Shown here: positions 8,683 to 16,979 of the stretch, piece by piece | How the letters are laid out: each line of letters begins with the position of its first letter | Numbering within the stretch: position 1 is the first letter of the stretch | NCBI GenBank assembly: GCA_964369975.1 | Contig: CAYJFZ010000010.1 | Location: 1 to 60,779 of the forward strand | Source of the DNA: RGIG3102 sp964369975 | Lineage (GTDB): Bacteria > Bacillota > Clostridia > Oscillospirales > Ruminococcaceae | Direction: 5' to 3' | DNA: 60,779 bases | Notes under the pieces: model-generated | Database searches by the model: none | What the model was told of the DNA's origin: nothing | What the model saw: the letters and a program-made list of their open reading frames with translations, nothing else | Translations under genes and position numbers: made by a program

Positions 8683-9903
8683 TTAGCCCTCCTTACTTTT
8701 TATAAACTCATCTAATTTTTTTGCAATACAGATAGCGAATTCTTTATCATTTATATCTGTATCTTTTGTGATTATCTTGATGTTTTCATCTTTTAAATTT
8801 ATTTTTATTGTTTTAAATAATACTTCATCAGCTTTTTCATCGTATAATAAGCCGTCCTTAACGCTTAATTTTGATAAGCCTTTAGTAGGAATTGCTACTG
8901 CACAATATGGGTGAGAGCCTTTTAATTGGTTTGCAAAATACTCACCGACTTTTAAGTTATCTTCTTCGTTTGGTCTAAAGTGAGAGGGGTTATTATTGTG
9001 TGAATAAATTACTCTACCTTTATATTTTTCTAACTGTGAAGAATAAACTAAATCCATAGCGCCCGGGCAAACGATGAAAGGAATATTATTTATAACAGCT
9101 GAGCGCATTCTATTAGTCCCTGCTGAATCATCAGCGCCGAGCACATGAGCGCTTACTTCTGTAGTAGTTACATCAAGGACGCCTTGAAAATAACCTTTCG
9201 AAATTAGGCTTTCCATTATTTTGCCCTCGCTACCATTTGCGTGGAAGGTTATAACCTCATAACCCTTATTTTCTAAATACTCTTTTGCATAAATTATGCA
9301 AGGAGTTGTAACGCCATACATTGTAGCTGCGATTTTAATTTTTTCTTTTTCGTTTTCTTTTTCAATAAGTCCCACAGCATTTACTGCTCCTACTATTGCA
9401 CCTGCACCTTGAGTGAATACAGCCTTTGTTATAGAGTTTAATCCTGCTACATCACAAACTGAATTAAGTATGATTATATCTTGGCCGCCTACATGGCCTG
9501 CGATAGTAGGAGAAGAGCCTAAGGTTGATATTATAAGTTTTGGAAAACCTATAGGTAATTTTCTCATAACTGTTGCAGATAAGTCTGTGCCACCACTTCC
9601 ACCAAGGCTTATAATTCCATTTATTTTATTTTCTTTAATAAGTTGTAATACCTTATCAGTTGCTCCTTTTTTTATTATGGTAAGAGCTTCGTTTCTTTTT
9701 AAAGCGGTAAGGTCTATTTCTTTTTTAGCGCCGATAGTTGCTATTTCAGTATTTGTTATATCGCAAGGGCTGTTGTGATTTGAGTTTCCTGATACATCAA
9801 TTAATAAAACATCTAAGCCGAGATTTTGTATTAAATCTTTTAGATATAAGCACTCCTCGCTCTTTGTGTCAAAGGTTGCCATTACTGCGACTGTTTTTTT
9901 CAT
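8683..9903 (-). CDS. UPF0261 / Tm-1-like ATP-binding protein
   Basis: This is a full-length member of the UPF0261 family (about 400 residues expected, 406 here). It begins KKTVAVMATFDTKSEE, has IISLGGSGGTDLSATVMRKLPIG near residue 100, ISTLGSSPTIAGHVGGQDI near 130, and DDSAGTNRMRSAVINNIPFIV near 260. The plant relative Tm-1 binds ATP and blocks tobamovirus replicase; the bacterial role is unknown. I chose ATG 9903, five bases after AGAGG; the GTG at 9909 lies inside the RBS. It heads the operon with the two TIM-barrel genes, with which it probably forms a complex. Confidence 0.92.
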   Translation of the reverse strand: MKKTVAVMATFDTKSEECLYLKDLIQNLGLDVLLIDVSGNSNHNSPCDITNTEIATIGAKKEIDLTALKRNEALTIIKKGATDKVLQLIKENKINGIISLGGSGGTDLSATVMRKLPIGFPKLIISTLGSSPTIAGHVGGQDIIILNSVCDVAGLNSITKAVFTQGAGAIVGAVNAVGLIEKENEKEKIKIAATMYGVTTPCIIYAKEYLENKGYEVITFHANGSEGKIMESLISKGYFQGVLDVTTTEVSAHVLGADDSAGTNRMRSAVINNIPFIVCPGAMDLVYSSQLEKYKGRVIYSHNNNPSHFRPNEEDNLKVGEYFANQLKGSHPYCAVAIPTKGLSKLSVKDGLLYDEKADEVLFKTIKINLKDENIKIITKDTDINDKEFAICIAKKLDEFIKSKEG

Positions 9904-10040
9904 AAACACCTCTTTTAAAATACAAGTTAAGTTATTTACATAATATAAATTTTTTGAATAAAATTTAATAATTTATACTTTGATATAATGATGTTCTTTG
10001 CATATTCATACATATAAATCATTAATTGTCTGTTGCTTGT

Positions 10041-10069
10041 ATTGTATCACGAATTAAGCTGTATGGCAA
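10041..10069 (-). promoter_or_regulatory. Promoter of the UPF0261 operon
   Basis: On the minus strand TTGCCA (10069-10064), 17 bases, then TACAAT (10046-10041). The predicted leader before ATG 9903 is about 130 bases, long enough for a regulatory element, but I recognise none. Confidence 0.6.
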
Positions 10070-10100
10070 CATTGATGCTAATAAAATTATGCAAATTTAA

Positions 10101-10130
10101 AGGGCTTGAAAACATAAATTTTCAAGCCCT
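10101..10130 (-). terminator. Terminator-like hairpin after the Fe-S protein gene
   Basis: A perfect 12-bp stem (AGGGCTTGAAAA with TTTTCAAGCCCT) has a 6-base loop. On the minus strand it is followed by TTAAATTT, a weak T tract. It lies about 80 bases after the stop of the Fe-S gene and just upstream of the UPF0261 promoter. Confidence 0.6.
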
Positions 10131-10207
10131 TGTACTTTAATTAATATAAGTTAAAATCCTTTTTTAAATTAGCGATTTTCTAAAGGTAGGGTTTATTTTT
10201 ATAAAAA

Positions 10208-11509
10208 TTATAAATATTTTTTTAGGTATATTGATTGTAGCTGCTCATTAGCAAGTAATTGCTTTGCAGGCTCAAGTTTAAGTATCGCACCGAGTATAGA
10301 AGACATTGCACGATGACTTAGTAAGGCTTGATTGTCAAAAATTAAGTTTTGCAATTTGCCTCTTTCAATAGCCATATTTACAATCCTATGTGCAGAATTT
10401 ACAGGAGTAATTTTGCGAGCGCCTATACTTTTAAGGCTCATTGCATTAAATTTACATTTACGTACACATAGTCCGCAACCTAAACAAGCACTTTCATCAA
10501 CAACTGCTTTTTTTGATTTTTTTGCGTCGACTTTTGTATAATCTTGCATCGTGATAACATCGATAGGGCAAACCTTAAAGCAAGCACCACAGCCAGTGCA
10601 GTTATCGTGAACTTGTGGTAAAAAGTTTGAAGTGTTAATTGTTGATAGGGTGCCAAAGCGTTTAACAGCGCCGAGTGCTTCGCAACAGCAGCCACAGCAA
10701 TTACATATGAATGGCACATCTTCTTTAACATTTTCACTCATTTGAACAAGATCGTACTCATAAGCTCGCTCGATAGTTGCAATAGCTTCGCTTTTTGTAA
10801 TCTCTTTAGCGTAACCGTATTTTACAAGGCTTTGCGCTGCTGTGCCTAAAGTAAAGCAGATATCATCCATAGGAGCAGAACAGTTATTGCCTAAATGATA
10901 GTTTTTATGGCGGCAATAGCAAGTGCCAACAGCTATAGTTTTTGAAGATTCTATAATACTCTTAGTTGACTCATAGCTTAAAATACTAAGTGAGTCTGTT
11001 TCAATGTGATGTTCTTGTCTGTATGCTTTGCTGATATCAAGGGCAGCTTCGTTGACATTAATTTTTGCCATTTTAGTTTTTCCAGGTAAGAGTAAATCGC
11101 TCAAAAAGTCATCATTTTCGTGTAGGTACTTGTGAAAAAGCTCAGATAATTCTTTTTGATTTGAGCGAATGCCAACACGCATAAGAGCAAACTCAAAAAA
11201 GCCTATCATAGGCGGAGGTAATACAAAGGTGCGCATACCATTTTCGTTTACTACATCAAGTAGCATACCTTTAGCACTTAGCTCAACTAAGTGTTTCTCA
11301 GTTTCAGTCACAGTTTTTTTAAGCACTTTAGACGCTTTTTGGGCTGTGAATGGTTTAAGAGGTAAGCGAGATAATAGCTTTGCTTCATTTTCATCTACAA
11401 GGGCTTCTAACAAGGCGTATAAAGTTTGCGAATGAGTTGCCCCTTGTGGCATAAGATTTAATCTATCTGCAAAAGATACAAATCCATTTTTAACTGTATG
11501 ATGTCCCAT
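10208..11509 (-). CDS. Winged-helix / multi Fe-S cluster protein, ferredoxin family
   Basis: This protein of about 433 aa combines an N-terminal winged-helix-like region (about residues 25-105, with FTAQKASKVLKKTVTETEKHL) and a cysteine-rich C-terminal half. The cysteines fall in four groups: CYCRHKNYHLGNNC near residue 200, CNCCGCCC near 270, and two complete 4Fe-4S ferredoxin motifs, CTGCGACFKVCP near 305 and CLGCGLCVRKC near 345. Such proteins occur in anaerobes, but the redox partner is unknown. The HTH-like part could mean redox-responsive regulation or a docking domain. I prefer ATG 11509 because the GTG at 11521 touches GGAG, though GGAG-to-ATG spacing of 11 is long. Confidence 0.8.
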   Translation of the reverse strand: MGHHTVKNGFVSFADRLNLMPQGATHSQTLYALLEALVDENEAKLLSRLPLKPFTAQKASKVLKKTVTETEKHLVELSAKGMLLDVVNENGMRTFVLPPPMIGFFEFALMRVGIRSNQKELSELFHKYLHENDDFLSDLLLPGKTKMAKINVNEAALDISKAYRQEHHIETDSLSILSYESTKSIIESSKTIAVGTCYCRHKNYHLGNNCSAPMDDICFTLGTAAQSLVKYGYAKEITKSEAIATIERAYEYDLVQMSENVKEDVPFICNCCGCCCEALGAVKRFGTLSTINTSNFLPQVHDNCTGCGACFKVCPIDVITMQDYTKVDAKKSKKAVVDESACLGCGLCVRKCKFNAMSLKSIGARKITPVNSAHRIVNMAIERGKLQNLIFDNQALLSHRAMSSILGAILKLEPAKQLLANEQLQSIYLKKYL

Positions 11510-11544
11510 TTTGATTACCACTCCTTATATTTTTTATTACTTTA

Positions 11545-11573
11545 ATTATATATCAGTTAAAGATAATAATCAA
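11545..11573 (-). promoter_or_regulatory. Promoter of the winged-helix/Fe-S gene
   Basis: On the minus strand TTGATT (11573-11568), 17 bases, then TATAAT (11550-11545), about 36 bases before the start codon. Confidence 0.65.
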
Positions 11574-11579
11574 TAAGTC

Positions 11580-11608
11580 AAAAAAAGATGAGTGATTAAA
11601 TTCACTCA
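11580..11608 (-). terminator. Intrinsic terminator of a lost minus-strand gene
   Basis: Stem TGAGTGA/TCACTCA with a 6-base loop; on the minus strand it is followed by TC and seven T. Only the decayed fragment at 11665-11760 lies upstream on that strand, so this terminator probably belonged to that gene. Confidence 0.65.
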
Positions 11609-11664
11609 CCTAATAAAACTTAATATTTAGTTACTATTTTTAAAAGCTTGAAATATAACTACAA

Positions 11665-11760
11665 TTAATTAAATCTCATCAAGTACATAGTTATATCTTT
11701 TTCTGCCATTTGTTTTATAATCTTCATACCGCATTTTTCATAACCTTCCTTGCACAAAAA
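11665..11760 (-). pseudogene. Possible C-terminal remnant of a lost gene
   Basis: A minus-strand frame ends at TAA 11667-11665 with a coding-like tail of LCKEGYEKCGMKIIKQMAEK followed by DITMYLMRFN. The spacing of GYEKCGMKII before a hydrophobic/charged tail resembles the end of GNAT acetyltransferases, but this is a weak likeness. There is no start codon with an RBS. The proper intrinsic terminator just downstream supports a former gene. The rest of 11761-12017 shows only AT-rich sequence. Confidence 0.35.
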
Positions 11761-12017
11761 TAAATTAATGAGCCACTTATGAAAATAAAAGCTTAGTAAC
11801 TGTGTTTTAACTTTAGCATATAGTACAGGATATGTTAATATAAAAAGGATAATATTTGCGTTGTTTTTAAGTAGCTATTATTAAAGTTTTTCTTTATTAT
11901 ATAGGCTTATTTTTAATAAAAAATTTTTTCTAATTTAGGATATATCAGTGTTTTTTTATTTTTAGATGTATACTAAATTTTAATAAGTACTAAGCTTGTT
12001 TTATCTTCCTTGTTTCG

Positions 12018-12046
12018 TTGACAAACCTTTTTAATTATGGTAATCT
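12018..12046 (+). promoter_or_regulatory. Promoter of the DUF6056 operon
   Basis: TTGACA (12018-12023), 17 bases, TAATCT (12041-12046), with the first start codon 42 bases further. Confidence 0.6.
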
Positions 12047-12088
12047 AATTAGGATATTAACAAGTGATAAAACATATGAAAGGGCGGG

Positions 12089-12574
12089 ATGAAATTGGAA
12101 AAAAGGGCAAATAAACTTTTTTTATTAATAGCAGTATTTTTATGTAGTATTTTTATTTTAGCCTTTACTTTTTTGTACAGAGTAGATGAAAGAAAAATGA
12201 AAACAATTTCTGTTTTTGATTATATACAAGAAGCCCCAGAAAATTTTGATTATAGTTTATCAGTGAGTGAAAATGATGATGCGTTTATTATAACAGGCTA
12301 TGCGCTTGTGTTAGATGAAACTTTAAAATATGTGCATAACAATGTAGTTTTATATAATAAGGATGAAGAGCTTTATATTAAAGTGCCAACCTCTTTAGAC
12401 TTATCAGCAGATGTTCACTTACCAGAAGGAGAAGGCGGGTACATCTTTGGCAAATTTTCATCAGTTATTTTAAAAGAAGATTTATCTCTTCCATATGAAG
12501 AATATTCTTTAGGGTTTTTATATCTTTCAGATGGCTATGAAAACCTAATTTTAACAAATGAAACTTTAAAATAA
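12089..12574 (+). CDS. Hypothetical membrane-anchored extracytoplasmic protein
   Basis: This 161-aa protein has one N-terminal membrane helix (about residues 9-30) and an outside domain of about 125 residues with alternating hydrophobic strands and no cysteine. I do not recognise the family. A purine-rich GAAAGGGCGGG segment abuts the start. It is followed after 21 bases by the DUF6056 membrane protein and very likely shares its transcript, so I infer an accessory role in building or exporting a surface glycan. Confidence 0.75.
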   Translation: MKLEKRANKLFLLIAVFLCSIFILAFTFLYRVDERKMKTISVFDYIQEAPENFDYSLSVSENDDAFIITGYALVLDETLKYVHNNVVLYNKDEELYIKVPTSLDLSADVHLPEGEGGYIFGKFSSVILKEDLSLPYEEYSLGFLYLSDGYENLILTNETLK

Positions 12575-12595
12575 ATAAAAGGAGTAAAATTAGAT

Positions 12596-13933
12596 ATGAA
12601 GACCAAAAATGATAATATCATATGGGCAATATTTTTAATAGCAGTAGGCATATTTAGTTTAGCTCTGCATACAAATTTTGGAGACGATAGTTATTATACA
12701 ACTTTGCTACAAAGAGATAGCCTTATAGAGTTCACAGTAAATCACTATAAATACTGGACTTCAAGGAGTGTAGTCGATATAGTAGTTGCGATTTTTGGCT
12801 GGCTACCACTTATAATATTTAAAATATTTAATGTTATAATAATATTCTTTTTTGCAAAAAGTATTTTATATATGGCGAATATTAAAAAAGACACAACGCC
12901 TGTAATGCTTTCTTTGATATTAATATTTTCGTATACATGGATAGACTTATATTCTGCTGGCTGGTTTACAACAATAACAGTTATGTTTTGGCCGTTTGCG
13001 GTAGGGATAATTTGCCTATCTTTCGTAGTAAAAAATGTAGTTCATAAAAAGCCATTAAATAGTATTGAAAAGATATTAACAAGCATTGGGATAGTATATG
13101 CTGCAAATCTTGAAATAGTTGGCGCTTTTTTACTTATAGTTTATTTAGGGATGTTAGCCTATGGCTTTATAAACAATGGTAGGGTGAATAAAATTGTCTG
13201 TATTCATTTAGTTATTACTATATTAAATTTAATTTATATCATTACAGCCCCTGGAAACCAAATTAGAAGTGGATTTACAGTTACTGCATTTTATCCAGAT
13301 TACAGTATGAATTCGATTTTTGATAATATATTTAATGGAGTTTATAGAGCTTTACAATCTGTTTTTTTAAGTTTAAATACATCAGTTATTTTGCTTTTGT
13401 TTGTGATATTTTTAGCTATAGGCGTAAAATATAAAAAGAGCGTTGAAAAATTAATATATATTATTTTTTCTGTCGCACTATTATTAATAGTTTTAATATT
13501 AAACAATTCAGTTCATATTCCAGTTATTTCAAACTTTTTTGAAAGCAATGCAGTTGTGAATGTAAGTAATATGAATTCAATAATGCCGTATGTAAGTTTT
13601 ATTTTTCTTTGCTTCATTATGCTTTTTATTATGGCGGGAGTGTATGTAGCGATAGGCCATAACTATAAATCATTTTTAGCCTTATTAATATTGATAGCAG
13701 GCTTTGCGAGTGCAGTATCCTTAGGTTTGACTCCGAGTATAGCTGTATCAGGGGCAAGGGCTTATGTAAGTTTTGAATTTAGCATGATAATCGCCGGTGT
13801 ATTTGTTATAGGTGATATATACCCACTATTAAGTAAAAGTAAAAAATATTTAATAAATATTGTTTTTGTACTCGCCTTTATTATCTGTAGCGCTATATTA
13901 GTAGAAGGCTTTATGTATCCGCCATATGTTTAA
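12596..13933 (+). CDS. DUF6056-like polytopic membrane protein
   Basis: This 445-aa protein has about ten hydrophobic helices. Between helices 1 and 2 lies GDDSYYTTLLQRDS, followed by HYKYWTSRSVVDI. This acidic loop followed by an aromatic-basic segment is the signature of DUF6056 proteins, which look like GT-C glycosyltransferases using lipid-linked sugars. The Asp pair would be the catalytic candidate. It is the second gene of a two-gene operon that ends in a strong terminator. Confidence 0.75.
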   Translation: MKTKNDNIIWAIFLIAVGIFSLALHTNFGDDSYYTTLLQRDSLIEFTVNHYKYWTSRSVVDIVVAIFGWLPLIIFKIFNVIIIFFFAKSILYMANIKKDTTPVMLSLILIFSYTWIDLYSAGWFTTITVMFWPFAVGIICLSFVVKNVVHKKPLNSIEKILTSIGIVYAANLEIVGAFLLIVYLGMLAYGFINNGRVNKIVCIHLVITILNLIYIITAPGNQIRSGFTVTAFYPDYSMNSIFDNIFNGVYRALQSVFLSLNTSVILLLFVIFLAIGVKYKKSVEKLIYIIFSVALLLIVLILNNSVHIPVISNFFESNAVVNVSNMNSIMPYVSFIFLCFIMLFIMAGVYVAIGHNYKSFLALLILIAGFASAVSLGLTPSIAVSGARAYVSFEFSMIIAGVFVIGDIYPLLSKSKKYLINIVFVLAFIICSAILVEGFMYPPYV

Positions 13934-13973
13934 ACATAAAGCACAAAGAAAAATTTTATAAAAAATTATAAGC

Positions 13974-14004
13974 AAAAAACACAGATTTATATCTGTGTTT
14001 TTTT
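13974..14004. terminator. Bidirectional intrinsic terminator
   Basis: Stem AAAAAACACAGAT/ATCTGTGTTTTTT around TTAT. It has T tracts on both strands and serves the converging DUF6056 (+) and PepSY (-) genes. Confidence 0.9.
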
Positions 14005-14011
14005 AGATTGT

Positions 14012-14815
14012 TTAATTGTTATCAACTTCTCTGCTTAAAATGGTAGAGTCTATTGCGTTTATGGTGTATTGATATTCTGTTTTATCTATCCACCACTCAA
14101 CTTCATATTCTGGTATACCATCATCAATATCAAATTCTACTTTGATATAAGAAACTTCATTTTCGCTCATGTTTGCATCGCTTAATGCTATTGTTTTTGC
14201 TTGTTCTTGAGTTATATATTCGCCTTGAGTTGTTTGGCTTTGATTAGCTCTTATTTCATAGTCATAGCTTACTACTTCGCCAGTAGCTGCGTTTATATCA
14301 TAGTCATATTCTGTATCAGCTGTATAAAAAGAAACTTCATATTCCATAACGCCATTATCTTTTTCAAGTTTTGTTACTATATGCTCTACAAGACTTTCTT
14401 TTATATTTGCGTGTTGTAAAACTATTGATGTTACTTCTTCTTCAGTGATGTATACGCCTGTATCCTCAGCGTTTTGAGTATCAAGGGACTTTTCTGTTAT
14501 AACAGGTGTAATAGCTTGCTTGTCATAATCATAATCTGTTATATTGCCTGTTACAGAATTTATTTCATAAGCATATTCTGCATCTTGTGTATAAAAATCA
14601 ATCTTATATTCAGCTATAAAATCATCAGTATCAAGCCACACACTAATGTGCTCGATTTCATTTTCGCTAACTCCTGAATGACTTAATGCAATTTCTCTTG
14701 CTTCTTGTTCACTAATTCTTGAAAAAGTAAGTCCTGCCCACGCTAAAGCAAAAAGTATAATAGCACTTAAAACACCGATGCCTATTGATTTTAAAATTTT
14801 AGTATTTATTTTCAT
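14012..14815 (-). CDS. Membrane-anchored protein with three PepSY domains
   Basis: After one N-terminal helix (about residues 10-28) come three PepSY repeats, at about 33-100, 123-190 and 200-267. Each starts with (S/T)(E/Q)(E/Q)(E/Q)A-type residues, continues with a hydrophobic VEY/AEY strand (AEYKIDFYT, MEYEVSFYT, PEYEVEWWI) and ends with Y-x-(I)N-(A/S)-x-(T/D) (YEINSVTG, YDINAATG, YTINAIDS). PepSY domains sit outside the membrane and are thought to restrain peptidases or bind peptides/cell-wall parts. The gene follows the histidine kinase, and its own promoter shares a repeat element with that of the response regulator, so it is a probable regulon member. Confidence 0.9.
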   Translation of the reverse strand: MKINTKILKSIGIGVLSAIILFALAWAGLTFSRISEQEAREIALSHSGVSENEIEHISVWLDTDDFIAEYKIDFYTQDAEYAYEINSVTGNITDYDYDKQAITPVITEKSLDTQNAEDTGVYITEEEVTSIVLQHANIKESLVEHIVTKLEKDNGVMEYEVSFYTADTEYDYDINAATGEVVSYDYEIRANQSQTTQGEYITQEQAKTIALSDANMSENEVSYIKVEFDIDDGIPEYEVEWWIDKTEYQYTINAIDSTILSREVDNN

Positions 14816-14847
14816 ATTTTTAACCTCTTTCTTGCCTTCATGGTTTT

Positions 14848-14881
14848 AGTATATACTACAAAGATTAAAGTAACATTAAAG
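14848..14881 (-). promoter_or_regulatory. PepSY gene promoter with tandem response-regulator-like repeats
   Basis: On the minus strand the -10 is TATACT (14853-14848). Three bases further upstream begins the 13-mer TACAAAGATTAAA (14857-14869, read on the plus strand), followed 11 bases on by a second ATTAAAG (14875-14881). The repeats lie where a -35 box would be, and no good -35 is present. The same elements at the same spacing precede the two-component operon (16936-16970). Confidence 0.65.
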
Positions 14882-14886
14882 ATATT

Positions 14887-16233
14887 TTATTTTTTAAATT
14901 TTACAATAAATGTGCTTCCCTCATCTAAAGTGCTTTCTATTTCAATTTTTGCTTTATGAATTTTTGCAATCTGCGCTACCATAGATAAGCCAAGTCCCAT
15001 ACTGCCATTTTCATTAGCTGTTCTTGAGGGGTCAACCTGGTAAAATCTCTGCCAGATTTTTTCTTGATTTTCTTTTGATATGCCTATGCCGTTATCACTC
15101 ACTGATAAAATGATAAAATCATCTTCTTCATAAAGGCCTACTTTAACTAAGCCAGCCTCTTTTGTATATTTAATAGCATTACTTATTAAATTAGAAACAA
15201 GCCTTGTTATCATAGTGTAGTCCATAGTAGCAGTTATATTCGGTGTGATATCAAAGACGAAATCAATATAAGAAGGGGCGATGAGTTTATATTCTTTACA
15301 AATATTTTGAGTTAGCTCGCTAAAATTAATATTTTTAAAATTCGCTTTTTCAATTCCTCTATCAAGTCGATTAAGAGTTAATAAGTTTGAAATTAGCCCT
15401 GACATTTTCAATGCCTGTCTTTGAACAGTTTCAAGGGCTTCTTCTTTATCATCTATACTAATACCATCGCTTAAGGCATATTCACATTGAGCTAATATAA
15501 CTGCTGTTGGAGTCCTAAGTTCGTGAGATACATCTGATGTGAATAGCTTTTCTGCCTTGAATGAATTTTCTAATTTTTCAAACATCGCATCAAATGTATT
15601 TGAAAGAGCTACTATTTCTTCACTGCCCTTATCTATTCCTATACGCAAAGACAAATCTTCATTTTCTTTTATTTCTTGTGCTGTGTTTATGATTTTATCA
15701 ATAGGTGAAAAAGTCTTTTTAGCTATAAAATAACTTCCTATTGCCCCTAAAATGATTAATAAAGGTAAAGAAAATAAAGCTATTTGCAAAATTGTCTTAG
15801 TTGTATTAGCAACTACATCTATTAGCATAACCCCACGAACCCAGACATAAGAGTTATGGTCTTCTACTTTTGCTAAGGTATCGTAAATATAGTAGGTGTT
15901 TTCATCAATTACTAATTCTATTACTTCCTTATCTTTAAAATCACTTTCTATTTCAATAGGAAGACTACCTAACAAATGTTCTCCATCTTGGGAAAAAACT
16001 ACTGTATACACGCCGTTTTTAAATAAATCAACATCGTCAAAATCGATTTTTTTATCATCATACTCTATTTCATCGGCATTGTCAGTTACTACTTTTGTGA
16101 CTGCGTTTTTGCTGTTCGTTGTGATAATTCCATCGCTTAAATACAGCATTGTAAGCATTAATATTGTCGCCATTAATACCATTAATACTAAATTCCACAA
16201 GGTTAATTTAATTTTTGCAGATAATCTTTTCAT
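14887..16233 (-). CDS. Sensor histidine kinase of the two-component system
   Basis: Domains in order: membrane helix (about 13-33), an outside sensor region of about 115 residues, a second helix (about 145-167), HAMP (about 168-222), HisKA with the phospho-acceptor histidine in TSDVSHELRTPTA near residue 235, and HATPase_c with N box NLISNAIKYT, G1 box VSDNGIGIS and G2 box MGLGLSM. All catalytic motifs are intact. The start ATG overlaps the TGA of the response-regulator gene by four bases (ATGA), so the two are translated together. The sensed signal is unknown; the sensor domain is extracytoplasmic. Confidence 0.95.
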   Translation of the reverse strand: MKRLSAKIKLTLWNLVLMVLMATILMLTMLYLSDGIITTNSKNAVTKVVTDNADEIEYDDKKIDFDDVDLFKNGVYTVVFSQDGEHLLGSLPIEIESDFKDKEVIELVIDENTYYIYDTLAKVEDHNSYVWVRGVMLIDVVANTTKTILQIALFSLPLLIILGAIGSYFIAKKTFSPIDKIINTAQEIKENEDLSLRIGIDKGSEEIVALSNTFDAMFEKLENSFKAEKLFTSDVSHELRTPTAVILAQCEYALSDGISIDDKEEALETVQRQALKMSGLISNLLTLNRLDRGIEKANFKNINFSELTQNICKEYKLIAPSYIDFVFDITPNITATMDYTMITRLVSNLISNAIKYTKEAGLVKVGLYEEDDFIILSVSDNGIGISKENQEKIWQRFYQVDPSRTANENGSMGLGLSMVAQIAKIHKAKIEIESTLDEGSTFIVKFKK

Positions 16234-16904
16234 ATAATCTCCCTTATGACATAACCACTGCCTCTTACTGTGTGAATTAGTTTTTTATCATAGCCGACAT
16301 CTATTTTCTTTCTAAGGTATCTGATATAAACATCTATAACATTTGTTCCACCTTCATAGTCAAAGTTCCAAATATTATTTTCAATTTTTTCTCTTGATAG
16401 CACTATGCCTTCATTATTCATCATATATTCTAAAACAGCATATTCCTTTGCTGATAGATTAATTATATCATCGCCTCTTTTTACAATATGCGATTTTATA
16501 TCAAGTGTTAAATCGCCAACAGATAAAATATTTGTAGCCTTGCCTGTTTTTTTGCGAACTAAAGCTCTAAGTCTTGCCATAAGTTCTTCAAACGAAAATG
16601 GTTTTACTAAATAATCATTAGCACCCTTATCTAAGCCTTTTACCCTATCTTCTATTGCATCTCTTGCAGTTAGAAAAATTACAGGTGTTAGGATGTTTCT
16701 CTCTCTCATTTTATCGACAACCCAAAAGCCGTCTTTTTTTGGCATCATAACATCAAGGATGATTACATCATACTCAGCGCTTTGTATATAGTCAAAAGCG
16801 TCTTCGCCATTAAAACAGCTATCAACACTATATCCTTCTAAAGTTAATTTTTTAGTGATAATTCTATTCATATCAACTTCATCTTCAGCTATTAAAATTC
16901 GCAT
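16230..16904 (-). CDS. OmpR-family response regulator
   Basis: This 224-aa protein has an N-terminal receiver: acidic pair EDE near residue 7, phospho-acceptor in VIILDVMMPKKDG near 51, Thr in VIFLTARDA and Lys in YLVKPFSFEEL. The C-terminus is a winged-helix DNA-binding domain (about 125-222, with LSAKEYAVLEYMMNNEG and VIDVYIRYLRKKID). I chose ATG 16904, preceded by AAAGGAGGG; the upstream frame extension to 16949 has no support. It likely binds the 11-bp-spaced direct repeats in front of its own operon and of the PepSY gene. Confidence 0.95.
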   Translation of the reverse strand: MRILIAEDEVDMNRIITKKLTLEGYSVDSCFNGEDAFDYIQSAEYDVIILDVMMPKKDGFWVVDKMRERNILTPVIFLTARDAIEDRVKGLDKGANDYLVKPFSFEELMARLRALVRKKTGKATNILSVGDLTLDIKSHIVKRGDDIINLSAKEYAVLEYMMNNEGIVLSREKIENNIWNFDYEGGTNVIDVYIRYLRKKIDVGYDKKLIHTVRGSGYVIREII

Positions 16905-16935
16905 AAGTGTCCCTCCTTTATTTATCTTTATATTA

Positions 16936-16970
16936 ATTATAAAATACAAAGATTAAAACAAGATTAAAAC
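16936..16970 (-). promoter_or_regulatory. Two-component operon promoter with direct repeats
   Basis: On the minus strand the -10 is TATAAT (16941-16936). Three bases upstream the same 13-mer TACAAAGATTAAA (16945-16957) occurs as in the PepSY promoter, with two perfect GATTAAAAC copies at 16951-16959 and 16962-16970, exactly 11 bases apart. OmpR/PhoB-type regulators bind such 11-bp-phased repeats upstream of a -10. Confidence 0.7.
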
Positions 16971-16979
16971 ATAGAAAAA

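Noticed and set aside
9413..9778. 121-codon plus-strand open frame
   Set aside because: It is antisense to the UPF0261 gene, which has clear motifs; no RBS and no recognisable domain in the antisense frame.
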